Shown: positions 42,166-48,642 of the stretch, piece after piece
Layout of the letters: every line of letters starts with the position of its first letter
Position numbering within the stretch: position 1 is the stretch's first letter
Origin: Actinomycetales bacterium JB111
GTDB taxonomy: Bacteria > Actinomycetota > Actinomycetes > Actinomycetales > Actinomycetaceae
Direction of reading: 5' to 3'
Length of the DNA stretch: 48,642 nucleotides
NCBI GenBank assembly: GCA_900163555.1
Contig: FUHX01000037.1
Location: forward strand, 1-48,642
Program-made: the position numbers and the translations under genes
Notes under the pieces: generated by a model
Told to the model about the DNA's origin: nothing
The model's database searches: none
Seen by the model: the letters and a program-made list of their open reading frames with translations, nothing else

Positions 42166-42239
42166 GCCCCCATAGCCCAACTGGCAGAGGCAGCCGGCTT
42201 AAACCCGGCCGAGTGCGGGTTCGAGTCCCGCTGGGGGCA
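42166..42239 (+). tRNA. tRNA-Leu (anticodon UAA), short variable arm
   Basis: The 74-base cloverleaf folds well: acceptor GCCCCCA/TGGGGGC with discriminator A, D stem GCC/GGC, anticodon stem GCCGG/CCGGC with loop CTTAAAC, T stem GCGGG/CCCGC with TTCGAGT. The anticodon TAA reads TTA leucine codons. The variable region is only five bases (CGAGT), whereas bacterial tRNA-Leu normally has a long variable arm. CCA is not encoded. Confidence 0.88.
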
Positions 42240-42408
42240 CCCGAGCGGGTCGAGGTCGGCTGCGCCGACGCCGTCGGCGAGGGACGGCGCGGGGACCGGA
42301 GTCCGGAGTGCGGACGACGCGGCGGGCGGCGGGCTGTCAGGTCGCGCGAGTGTGTTGAATGTGCGCCACGACGACGGCCGGCACCCCGCCGGCGAGAAGG
42401 AGGATCCC

Positions 42409-42780
42409 GTGACGTTCAACGCGCAGATGCAGAAGGCCACGCTCGAGCAGGCCGCCGTGGACGTCCACGGCCTGATCTCCAAGCGCACCGCCGAGCTCGA
42501 CGGGGTGAGCGTCACCCAGGTCACCTTCGACGTCGGCGCGAAGTGGTCCAACGACCTGAAGGACTACGCCGGGACCGAGGACTGCGAGCTGCCCCACGTC
42601 GCCCTGGTCACGGCGGGCACCCTCGTGGTCCAGATGCACGACGGCGCCCTCGAGGAGTTCTCCGCCGGTGACGTCATGCTGCTCCCGCCCGGGCACGACG
42701 CCTGGACGGTCGGCGACGTCGCCTGCACGTTCGTGGAGTTCTCCCGCGGCAACGACTACTACGACGGCGATCCCGCCTGA
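42409..42780 (+). CDS. Small cupin-domain protein
   Basis: This 123-aa single-domain cupin has LPHVALVTAGTLVVQMHDGALEEFSAGDVMLLPPGHDAW split between the two cupin motifs. His, Glu and His residues that could bind a metal appear (ELPHVAL; LPPGHDAW), though motif 1 is incomplete compared with classic cupins. The GTG start has an excellent AGAAGGAGG five bases upstream. A hairpin follows at 42791-42824. No neighbour suggests a substrate. Confidence 0.85.
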   Translation: MTFNAQMQKATLEQAAVDVHGLISKRTAELDGVSVTQVTFDVGAKWSNDLKDYAGTEDCELPHVALVTAGTLVVQMHDGALEEFSAGDVMLLPPGHDAWTVGDVACTFVEFSRGNDYYDGDPA

Positions 42781-42790
42781 TCGGCGCGCG

Positions 42791-42824
42791 TGCGGCCGGC
42801 CGCCTCGTCGGCGCGGCCGCCGCA
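42791..42824 (+). terminator. Hairpin terminator after the cupin gene
   Basis: A 12-base stem with one bulged base starts ten bases after the stop: TGCGGC and GGCCGC pair with GCGGCC and GCCGCA around a 9-base loop. Confidence 0.55.
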
Positions 42825-42891
42825 CTGTCCGATCGCGAGGTGTGGTCGGTCGGTCCGAAATAACGTGCCCGGGGGCGCCGTTGGACCCGGC

Positions 42892-43809
42892 ATGAGCCGA
42901 TTTGTGCAGCAGGACGTCATCGCTGATCCCTTCGAGCTGACTCTCGTCGACCGCCCGGAGCCGCATGCGGGCCCCGGTCAGGTGCGGGTGAGGGTCGCCG
43001 CGGCCGGGCTGAACCCGGTCGACTGGAAGATCGCCTCGAACCCGGCCGCCGCCCAGGCCTTCGGGGTGAGCGCCCCGACCGGGTTCGGCAACGACTTCGC
43101 CGGGGTCGTCGACGAGGTCGGCGACGGCGTGACCGACTTCGCCGTCGGCGACCGGGTCTTCGGCGGCGCCCGCGGTCGCGCCGCGGCCGACCACGTGGTC
43201 GTCGACCCCTCGACCGAGCGGCTCGTCGCCGCACCGGCCGGCCTGGACCTCGAGGTCGCCTCCGCACTGACCATCGCGGGACTGACCGCTGACGCCGTCG
43301 TCACCGTCAGCGGGCTGAAGGAAGGCGAGACGGTGGTCGTCAGCGCGGCCGCCGGCGGGGTCGGGGTGCTCGCCGTGCAGCTGGCGAAGCAGCTCGGCGC
43401 CACCGTCATCGGCACCGCGTCCGAGAAGAACCACGACTTCCTGAGCGAGCTCGGCGCGATCCCCGTCGCCTACGGCGAGGGGCTCGCCGACCGGCTGCGC
43501 GAGGCGACCGAGCACGTGGACGTCGCGATCGACCTGCACGGCACCGACCTCGTCGAAGCCGCAGCGGAGCTCGGCGTGGCCGCCGACCGGATCGTCACGA
43601 TCGCCGCCGGCCCGAACCCGCCCCACGGCGCGCGGGCGACCGGCGGGACCGAAGCGTCGCCGGGCGCGCTCGACCGCATCGCCCGCGGCATCGCCGACGA
43701 GACCCTCATCCTCCCGATCGAGGCCCGCTTCCCGATCGAGCGGATCGACGAGGCCGTGGCCCTGCAGCGCTCCGGTCACGTCCGCGGCAAGGTCGTCATC
43801 ATCACCTGA
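42892..43809 (+). CDS. NADP-dependent MDR oxidoreductase (quinone oxidoreductase-like)
   Basis: This 305-aa medium-chain reductase has the N-terminal GroES-like domain (GQVRVRVAAAGLNPVDWKIA, FGNDFAGVVDEVGDGVTDFAVGDRVFG split across it) and the NADP Rossmann motif AAAGGVGVLAVQLAKQLGA. It lacks the zinc-binding cysteines of alcohol dehydrogenases, so it belongs to the zinc-free quinone oxidoreductase group. The ATG at 42892 lies at the start of homology; the open frame from 42790 overlaps a hairpin. Substrate unknown, probably an enal or quinone. Confidence 0.9.
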   Translation: MSRFVQQDVIADPFELTLVDRPEPHAGPGQVRVRVAAAGLNPVDWKIASNPAAAQAFGVSAPTGFGNDFAGVVDEVGDGVTDFAVGDRVFGGARGRAAADHVVVDPSTERLVAAPAGLDLEVASALTIAGLTADAVVTVSGLKEGETVVVSAAAGGVGVLAVQLAKQLGATVIGTASEKNHDFLSELGAIPVAYGEGLADRLREATEHVDVAIDLHGTDLVEAAAELGVAADRIVTIAAGPNPPHGARATGGTEASPGALDRIARGIADETLILPIEARFPIERIDEAVALQRSGHVRGKVVIIT

Positions 43810-43830
43810 GCAGCCCTCGCCTGAGTCCTC

Positions 43831-43857
43831 GCCCGGGCGGGCCGGGCCCGCCCGGGC
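43831..43857. terminator. Bidirectional hairpin terminator
   Basis: GCCCGGGCGGG pairs with CCCGCCCGGGC around a 5-base loop, between two convergent genes. Confidence 0.55.
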
Positions 43858-43870
43858 CGGCCCGACGTCG

Positions 43871-45043
43871 TCAGGAACCGGCCCGCGCCGTAAGCCGCGC
43901 GCGCCGCCATCCTCCGACGGCGACGGCCGCATTCGCCGCGCTGACGACGAGCCACGCCCACAGCCACCCGCTCGCCGCGCCCTCGAACGCGACGGCTCCC
44001 ACGGTGAGCGCGAGCACGAGCCCCGCGAGCGTCAGCGCGAGCGCGGCCGACCGGCGGGCGGGCACGACCGGGTCCGTGCCGAAGCGTTCCGCGTACCCGC
44101 GGGGCGGACCGAACTCCTCCAGGAGGGTGGAGCCGACCTGGTGCGTATGGTCCTCGGCCTCCGCGAGGATCTGCCGGACGCGTCGATCGGTCAGGTCGGC
44201 GCGTGCGCGCAGGGCGCGGGCGGCCTCGCGCACCCACTCCGGGTCCGACAGCTCCTCGGACGTGAGCACGGCCGGTACGTCGTCCTGCCCCGCGTTGTGC
44301 CCACGACCGCCTGTCCCACGCCCGGCCTCGCCACGCCCGCCCTCCCCACGGCCGGGACCGAGCAGCACCCGGGCGGCGATCGCCGCGTACGCGACGGTCG
44401 CGAGCAGGTGCCACCAGCCCGCGGACGCGGCCACGGTCACGTCGTTGGTCGAGAGGAACAGCGCGGCCCCCGCCCCCGCGACGCCCAGGGTCGTGACCCC
44501 GGACAGCACCACGGCGGCCCGGTGCGACCGGCGCTCCCGGGTGCGGGTGTAGGCCGCGTGCACGAGCATCGTCGCGGCCCCGAGGAAGGCGGGTGCCACG
44601 GCCCCGGCGAGCGAGATCGGCTCTCCCCAGCCGAGCGTGACGACCGCGAGGAGGAGAAAGAGGAACGAGAGCCACGCCGTCATCACAAGGACGAGGCCCG
44701 GGAGGTCGCGGACCGCAGGCTCGCCCGACTCGCGCACGGCGAGGCCGTCTCCGGCCCACTCCCGGCGCATCCGTGCGGCCCACTGACGAGGTGAGCCGTA
44801 CAGGTCCTCGGGTCCCTCCCCGGACCGCGACATCTCGGCGGCCACGCCCTGGACGGCCGCCGCCGCGAGGTCGTCGCGCACGTCGTCGAGGACGAGGGTG
44901 ACCGCCGCCGCGCTCGCCCAGCGCTCGTCGGCCGACTCCCCGCGCACCCGGGCGACGGCGTCGATCGCGTCCGTCAGCGGCGTGGCGCGGCGCCCGGCCG
45001 TGCCGGACCCGTGCGCGGCCGCGCGGTCCCTCCGCCGGCTCAT
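43871..45043 (-). CDS. HAAS-domain membrane protein paired with PadR
   Basis: This 390-aa protein has two segments that look like HAAS/DUF1700 domains: one at about 45-95 (LAAAAVQGVAAEMSRSGEGP, then LYGSPRQWAARM) and one in the C-terminal part (LTDRRVRQILAEAEDHTHQV, then FGPPRGYAERFG). Each ends in the G/S-P-x-x-A/Y motif. About four membrane helices lie between them and two more at the C-terminus. Its ATG overlaps the PadR stop by four bases. PadR-HAAS gene pairs are common in Gram-positive bacteria, and the membrane protein is thought to sense or respond to envelope conditions. Its function is not established. Confidence 0.75.
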   Translation of the reverse strand: MSRRRDRAAAHGSGTAGRRATPLTDAIDAVARVRGESADERWASAAAVTLVLDDVRDDLAAAAVQGVAAEMSRSGEGPEDLYGSPRQWAARMRREWAGDGLAVRESGEPAVRDLPGLVLVMTAWLSFLFLLLAVVTLGWGEPISLAGAVAPAFLGAATMLVHAAYTRTRERRSHRAAVVLSGVTTLGVAGAGAALFLSTNDVTVAASAGWWHLLATVAYAAIAARVLLGPGRGEGGRGEAGRGTGGRGHNAGQDDVPAVLTSEELSDPEWVREAARALRARADLTDRRVRQILAEAEDHTHQVGSTLLEEFGPPRGYAERFGTDPVVPARRSAALALTLAGLVLALTVGAVAFEGAASGWLWAWLVVSAANAAVAVGGWRRARLTARAGS

Positions 45044-45393
45044 CCGGCGACCACGCCTTCGCGGCTCGGCTGCGGGGAGAGGGCCGCCACCAGGCGTGCC
45101 CAGCCCTCGCGTTCAGCCGCCAGCTGCGAGCGGCCGGTCACCGTCAGCGCGTAGGTCCGCCTGCCGGGCCCACGCTCGCCCGGCACCCATGAGGCCTCGA
45201 TCGCGCCGCCCGCCTCGAGCGCGCCGAGCAGCGGGTACAGCGAGCCGCCCTTGGGCCGGCCGAAGCCGCGCTCGCCGAGCCGCTCGGCGATGGCGTACCC
45301 GTGGAGGTCGGCGGTCTCGAGGCACGCGAGCACGGCCGTGCCCATCGCCGCGCGCACCCAGGGCAGCGGCCAGTCGGTGGTCGAATCGCTCAT
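45040..45393 (-). CDS. PadR family transcriptional regulator
   Basis: This 117-aa winged-helix repressor has ACLETADLHGYAIAERLGER, KGGSLYPLLGALEAGGAIEA and GRRTYALTVTGR, the standard PadR wing region. It is of the short (PadR-s2) type. Its ATG follows TTAGGTAC. Two TACCTA-type sites lie immediately upstream, so it probably represses its own operon with the HAAS protein. Confidence 0.93.
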   Translation of the reverse strand: MSDSTTDWPLPWVRAAMGTAVLACLETADLHGYAIAERLGERGFGRPKGGSLYPLLGALEAGGAIEASWVPGERGPGRRTYALTVTGRSQLAAEREGWARLVAALSPQPSREGVVAG

Positions 45394-45423
45394 GTACCTA
45401 AGTATTGAACCTACCTAGATAGG
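45394..45423 (-). promoter_or_regulatory. Probable PadR operator/promoter
   Basis: An AT-richer stretch just upstream of padR holds two similar partly palindromic sites, TACCTAAGTA (45395-45404) and TACCTAGATA (45412-45421), 17 bases apart. The second lies in a longer near-perfect palindrome, CCTACCTAGATAGG (45410-45423). Read on the minus strand, TATCTA and TACTTA are -10 candidates, so binding here would block transcription. Confidence 0.65.
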
Positions 45424-45516
45424 ACGCAACCCGCTCTCGCCCGCCACACCGTCCTCGGTACGCTGCTAAGCGCGCCCACGGCCGGGTGCACGGAGCGGCG
45501 AGCGCGAGGGAGCGGC

Positions 45517-46482
45517 ATGACGGGGACCGGGCACGTGGCGGGCGGACGGACGGACGCCGGGGGTCCGCCGTCGGGGCGGATCGTCTCCGGTCTCATGCGC
45601 ATCGGGGACATGCCCGACGACGACGTCCGGGCCCTGTACGACGCCGCCCGCCGGGCGGGCGTCACCACGTTCGACCACGCGGACATCTACGGCTTCCACC
45701 TCGCCGACGGCGCGATGCACGTGTGCGAGGAGCGCTTCGGCGCGGCCCTGAACCTCTCGCCCGCCGAGCGCGAGGAGATCGTCATCCAGACGAAGACCGG
45801 GATCGTGCCGACCGAGTCCCGCTACGACTCCTCCTACGACCACATCGTGTCCTCGGCCGAGGGCTCGCTGCGCGCCCTGCGCACGGACCACGTCGACGTG
45901 CTGCTGATCCACCGCCCCGACGCGCTGGCCGAGCCCGACGAGATCGCCCGCGCCGCCGACCACCTCATCGGCTCGGGGAAGGTCCGCGCGATCGGCGTCT
46001 CCAACCACACGCCCGCGCAGATCGACCTCCTGGCCGCCAGCCTCGACCACCCGATCGTCGTCAACCAGGTCCAGCTCTCCCTCGGCTGCGCGGGGCTCAT
46101 CACCCAGGGCATGTTCGCGAACGTCGCGGGCGCGGAGCAGGCGGTCGTCCGCGACGGCGGCGGGCTCCTCGACCACGCCCGGCTGCGCGGCATCAGGATC
46201 CAGGCGTGGTCGCCGCTGCAGGCCGCCGGCGGGGGCCTCGTCGTCGACGCCGAGCGGTTCCCCGGGACGGGCGGCCTGCTCGCGGCGCTCGCCGAGCGCC
46301 ACGGCGTCACCCCGACGGCGATCGCGATCGCCTGGCTGACCCGTCACCCCGCCGGGATCGAGCCGGTCGTGGGCACGACGTCGCCGAGCCGGCTGCACGA
46401 GGCCGCCGCCGGGGCGGGCGTGAGGCTGACGAACCCCGAGTGGTACGACCTCCTGCGCGCCGCGGGGCACGACATCCCCTGA
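45517..46482 (+). CDS. Aldo/keto reductase
   Basis: This 321-aa NADPH-dependent reductase of the YdhF-like group has the catalytic tetrad D53, Y58 (TTFDHADIYG), K93 (QTKTGI) and H132 (LLIHRPD). Later come IGVSNHTPAQIDLL, IQAWSPLQAAGGG and the cofactor segment EPVVGTTSPSRL. It is monocistronic and divergent from padR, 123 bases apart. The substrate is unknown. The first ~20 residues are Gly-rich, so the start could be slightly later. Confidence 0.92.
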   Translation: MTGTGHVAGGRTDAGGPPSGRIVSGLMRIGDMPDDDVRALYDAARRAGVTTFDHADIYGFHLADGAMHVCEERFGAALNLSPAEREEIVIQTKTGIVPTESRYDSSYDHIVSSAEGSLRALRTDHVDVLLIHRPDALAEPDEIARAADHLIGSGKVRAIGVSNHTPAQIDLLAASLDHPIVVNQVQLSLGCAGLITQGMFANVAGAEQAVVRDGGGLLDHARLRGIRIQAWSPLQAAGGGLVVDAERFPGTGGLLAALAERHGVTPTAIAIAWLTRHPAGIEPVVGTTSPSRLHEAAAGAGVRLTNPEWYDLLRAAGHDIP

Positions 46483-46546
46483 CGGGCCGCGATCCACTGA
46501 CACCTCCCGCCCCCGCACGGGCCGGGACGGCAGGGTGCGGTGCCTC

Positions 46547-47242
46547 CTAGGTCGGCGTGACGACCCCGGTCTCGTAGGCGAGGACGACCGCCTGGACGCG
46601 GTCGCGCAGCGCGAGCTTCGCGAGCATCGACCCGACGTGCGTCTTCACGGTCGTCTCGGAGACGACGAGCTCGGCGGCGATCTCGCCGTTGGACAGGCCG
46701 CGCGCCACGAGCGTGAAGACCTCGAACTCGCGGCTCGTCAGGCTGGCGATGCGCGGCTCGCGCTCGGCGGGTGTCTGCTCCCGGCCGGTCGCCGGGAGCC
46801 GGTTGCCGAACAGGTCGAGCATGCGCCGCGTGATCCGCGGGGTCATCACCGCGTCCCCGGCCGCCACCCGGCGGATCGCGGCCACGAGCGACGCGGGCGG
46901 CTCGTCCTTGAGCAGGAAGCCCGAGGCGCCGGCCCGCATGCCGGCGAACGCGTACTCGTCGTAGTCGAAGGTCGTGAGGATGAGGACCTTGGAGTGCGGC
47001 TGCGCCTCGACGATCTGGGCGGTCGCGGCGATCCCGTTGAGGTCCGGCATCCGCACGTCCATGAGGATGACGTCCGGGCGCAGCGCGGCGGCCTGCTGGA
47101 CGGCGGTGCGTCCGTCGCTGGCCTCGCCGACCACCTCGATGTCGTCCTCCGCCTCGAGCACCATCCGGAAGCCCATGCGCAGCAGGGACTGGTCGTCCGC
47201 GAGCAGGACGGTGGTGACCTCGTCCGGCGGGTTCGTCGTCAT
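46547..47242 (-). CDS. NarL/FixJ family response regulator
   Basis: This 231-aa regulator has a receiver domain with acidic pair D16-D17 and phosphoacceptor D62 (ILMDVRMPDLNG), then T in LILTTFD and K in FLLKDEPP. The C-terminal LuxR-type HTH is LTSREFEVFTLVARGLSNGE followed by IAAELVVSETTVKTHV. It shares a four-base ATGA overlap with the histidine kinase and forms its cognate pair. Targets are unknown; neighbours give no hint. Confidence 0.95.
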   Translation of the reverse strand: MTTNPPDEVTTVLLADDQSLLRMGFRMVLEAEDDIEVVGEASDGRTAVQQAAALRPDVILMDVRMPDLNGIAATAQIVEAQPHSKVLILTTFDYDEYAFAGMRAGASGFLLKDEPPASLVAAIRRVAAGDAVMTPRITRRMLDLFGNRLPATGREQTPAEREPRIASLTSREFEVFTLVARGLSNGEIAAELVVSETTVKTHVGSMLAKLALRDRVQAVVLAYETGVVTPT

Positions 47243-48630
47243 CGCCTGATTTCTCCGTTCGATCCGATGTGCAGCACGGCCTCGACCCGCCAGCCGGTCG
47301 GCGTCGGGCCTGCCTCGACGGTCCCGTTGAAGACCGCCGCTCGTTCTCTCAGTCCGATCAGCCCGCGCCCCGTGCCGTCCGCGGCGCGGTCGGACCGCGC
47401 TCCCTTGTCGTTGTCGACCGCAATTCTCACCCGGCCGGGCCGGTGCGCCACCTCGACCCGGATGCGCGGCGAGCCGGCCGCATACCGGAGCACGTTCGTC
47501 AGGCACTCCTGGACGATGCGGTAGACGGTGAGCTGGAGCGAGGTGTCGTCCGGCAGCGGCGGCCCCTCCACCTCCAGGGAGACCAGCAGACCGGCCGCCG
47601 CGAACGAGTCGATCAGCCCGCTGAGGTCGCGGACGGCCGGGTGGGGGGTCAGCGGTGCGCTCGGCACGTCGTCGGCGGGCTCGCCGGCCTCGGGGACGAG
47701 CGAGTCCTCCCGCAGCATGCCGACCATCCTGCGGGTGTCGGCGAGCGCCTCGCGGCCCGTGCCGGCGAGCCGCTCGAGGGCCGCGCGGGCGCGCTCGGGG
47801 TCGCGGGCCAGCGTGCGGTTCGCGCCGTCCGCGAGCGTGACCATGACGGACAGCGAGTGGGCGAGGATGTCGTGCATCTCCCGGGCGATGCGGTTGCGCT
47901 CGGAGCTCACGGCGAGCTGCTCGCGCTGGTCGCGCTCCAGGGCCAGGCGGCGGGCGCGGTCCTCGAGCTCGACGACCCACCGCAGGCGGTCGCGCACGTT
48001 CGACCCGATGAGCGCCGCCAGGACGATGACGCCGACGCTGCGGGCCGCGTCCAGGGTGCGGGCGCCCTCGCCGCCGAAGACCAGCGCGCTCGCCAGCGCG
48101 TACGCGGCCGCCGCGCACGAGGCGATGAGAAGGACCCGGCTGCCACGCTCCAGCCCGATCGTGACGACGAGGATCGCCACGGCCGCGAGCGCGACCGGCG
48201 CGATCCGGGGCGCGTCCGCCGCGTCGAAGATCGGCGGCGCGGTCGAGGGGTCGAAGGTGTAGACCGTGACGACCGGCGAGTTCCGTTCCAGACCCGAGTC
48301 GGCGAGCCGGGCGGCCGTGCCGATGACGAGCGTGGCGCCGAGCAGGACGACCGGCGCGCGCGTGCGGATGAGGAGAAGGGCCCCGATGAGCAGCGTCTCG
48401 ACGATTCCGATCGCCGAGACGGGCGTGTAGCCGTCGAGCGCGCCGAGGATCGCCAACCCCTGCACGACGACGACGTACCCCGCGGCCACGAGGATGTTCG
48501 CGGCACCCGTGAACTGCATCGACCAGCGGCCGAACTGGCTGAGCAGCGGCCGGTCGGTGAGGTCGTGGGCGAGGAGGTCGTCCGCCTCGGGGCGCGCGGG
48601 GTCGCCCCCGCCACACTCACATAAACACAA
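47239..48630 (-). CDS. Sensor histidine kinase, HisKA_3 (NarX/DesK-like), start uncertain
   Basis: This is the partner of the response regulator. About five to six membrane helices fill the first ~210 residues. The phosphoacceptor H-box is ERNRIAREMHDILAHSLSVMV (H253 if the frame start at 48630 is used). The ATP-binding domain has QECLTNVLRYA and GTGRGLIGLRERAAVFNG. The TTG at 48630 would give Cys-rich codons including a rare TTA, so it is doubtful. ATG 48519 is possible but has no good ribosome binding site. The frame is open to the window end, so the real start may lie outside. Confidence 0.88.
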   Translation of the reverse strand: MCLCECGGGDPARPEADDLLAHDLTDRPLLSQFGRWSMQFTGAANILVAAGYVVVVQGLAILGALDGYTPVSAIGIVETLLIGALLLIRTRAPVVLLGATLVIGTAARLADSGLERNSPVVTVYTFDPSTAPPIFDAADAPRIAPVALAAVAILVVTIGLERGSRVLLIASCAAAAYALASALVFGGEGARTLDAARSVGVIVLAALIGSNVRDRLRWVVELEDRARRLALERDQREQLAVSSERNRIAREMHDILAHSLSVMVTLADGANRTLARDPERARAALERLAGTGREALADTRRMVGMLREDSLVPEAGEPADDVPSAPLTPHPAVRDLSGLIDSFAAAGLLVSLEVEGPPLPDDTSLQLTVYRIVQECLTNVLRYAAGSPRIRVEVAHRPGRVRIAVDNDKGARSDRAADGTGRGLIGLRERAAVFNGTVEAGPTPTGWRVEAVLHIGSNGEIRR

Positions 48631-48642
48631 CAGACCCAGCCG

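Noticed and set aside
48601-48630. TTG start of the histidine kinase near the window edge
   Set aside because: I do not accept it as certain. The first codons include TTA and several Cys codons, unlike the rest of the gene; the frame stays open to the edge.

Overview
The window is very GC-rich. Its gene content points to an actinobacterium, probably order Micrococcales. The evidence is the frequent GTG starts, the four-base ATGA/GTGA overlaps, and the block mfd - SurA-like lipoprotein - eno - DivIC/FtsB-like - DUF501 - Ppx/GppA. I cannot name the genus. About 40 protein genes and two tRNAs are supported. I see no CRISPR array, insertion sequence, prophage or rRNA gene.

Region 1 (1-19480) is a surface-polysaccharide locus made of two convergent, tightly packed operons. 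The forward operon (24-12486) runs: WbaP/PglC-type initiating sugar transferase, Gfo/Idh/MocA dehydrogenase, SDR epimerase/dehydratase, DegT aminotransferase, NeuD/PglD-like acyltransferase, glycosyltransferase, DUF6492-like protein, second DegT aminotransferase, second DUF6492-like protein, Wzx-type flippase, second glycosyltransferase. The reverse operon (19480-12452) encodes a WecG-GT2-GT2 three-domain protein, a Wzz-like protein with an acidic tail, a Wzz/O-antigen-ligase fusion, and a glycosyltransferase. Together they read as one Wzx/Wzy-type pathway: lipid-linked initiation, modification of an amino sugar, assembly by several transferases, flipping, then polymerisation or ligation with chain-length control.

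Region 2 (19481-23360) is a copper/heme export cassette: a small His-containing membrane protein, a CopC domain protein, a PCuAC lipoprotein with a His-rich tail, and a Tat-exported DyP peroxidase. It resembles the Streptomyces copper-chaperone/DtpA operon, but no Sco gene is present here.

Region 3 (23384-26563) holds a NatAB-like ABC exporter, a TetR regulator and tRNA-Gln(UUG). Region 4 (26778-31732) is housekeeping: glmU, prs, a dienelactone hydrolase on the other strand, rplY (bL25/Ctc) and pth. Region 5 (31859-40621) holds mfd, two exported small proteins, eno, a DivIC/FtsB-like protein, a DUF501 protein and a Ppx/GppA phosphatase. A 78-bp palindromic element lies between eno and the divIC-like gene.

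Region 6 (40712-48630) holds nhaA, a tRNA with a UAA anticodon and an unexpectedly short variable arm, a cupin, an MDR oxidoreductase, a PadR/HAAS membrane-protein pair with an evident operator, an aldo/keto reductase, and a NarL-type two-component system whose kinase start lies at or beyond the window edge.

Functions are assigned from motifs read by eye. No similarity search was run, so family names are more secure than exact substrates.
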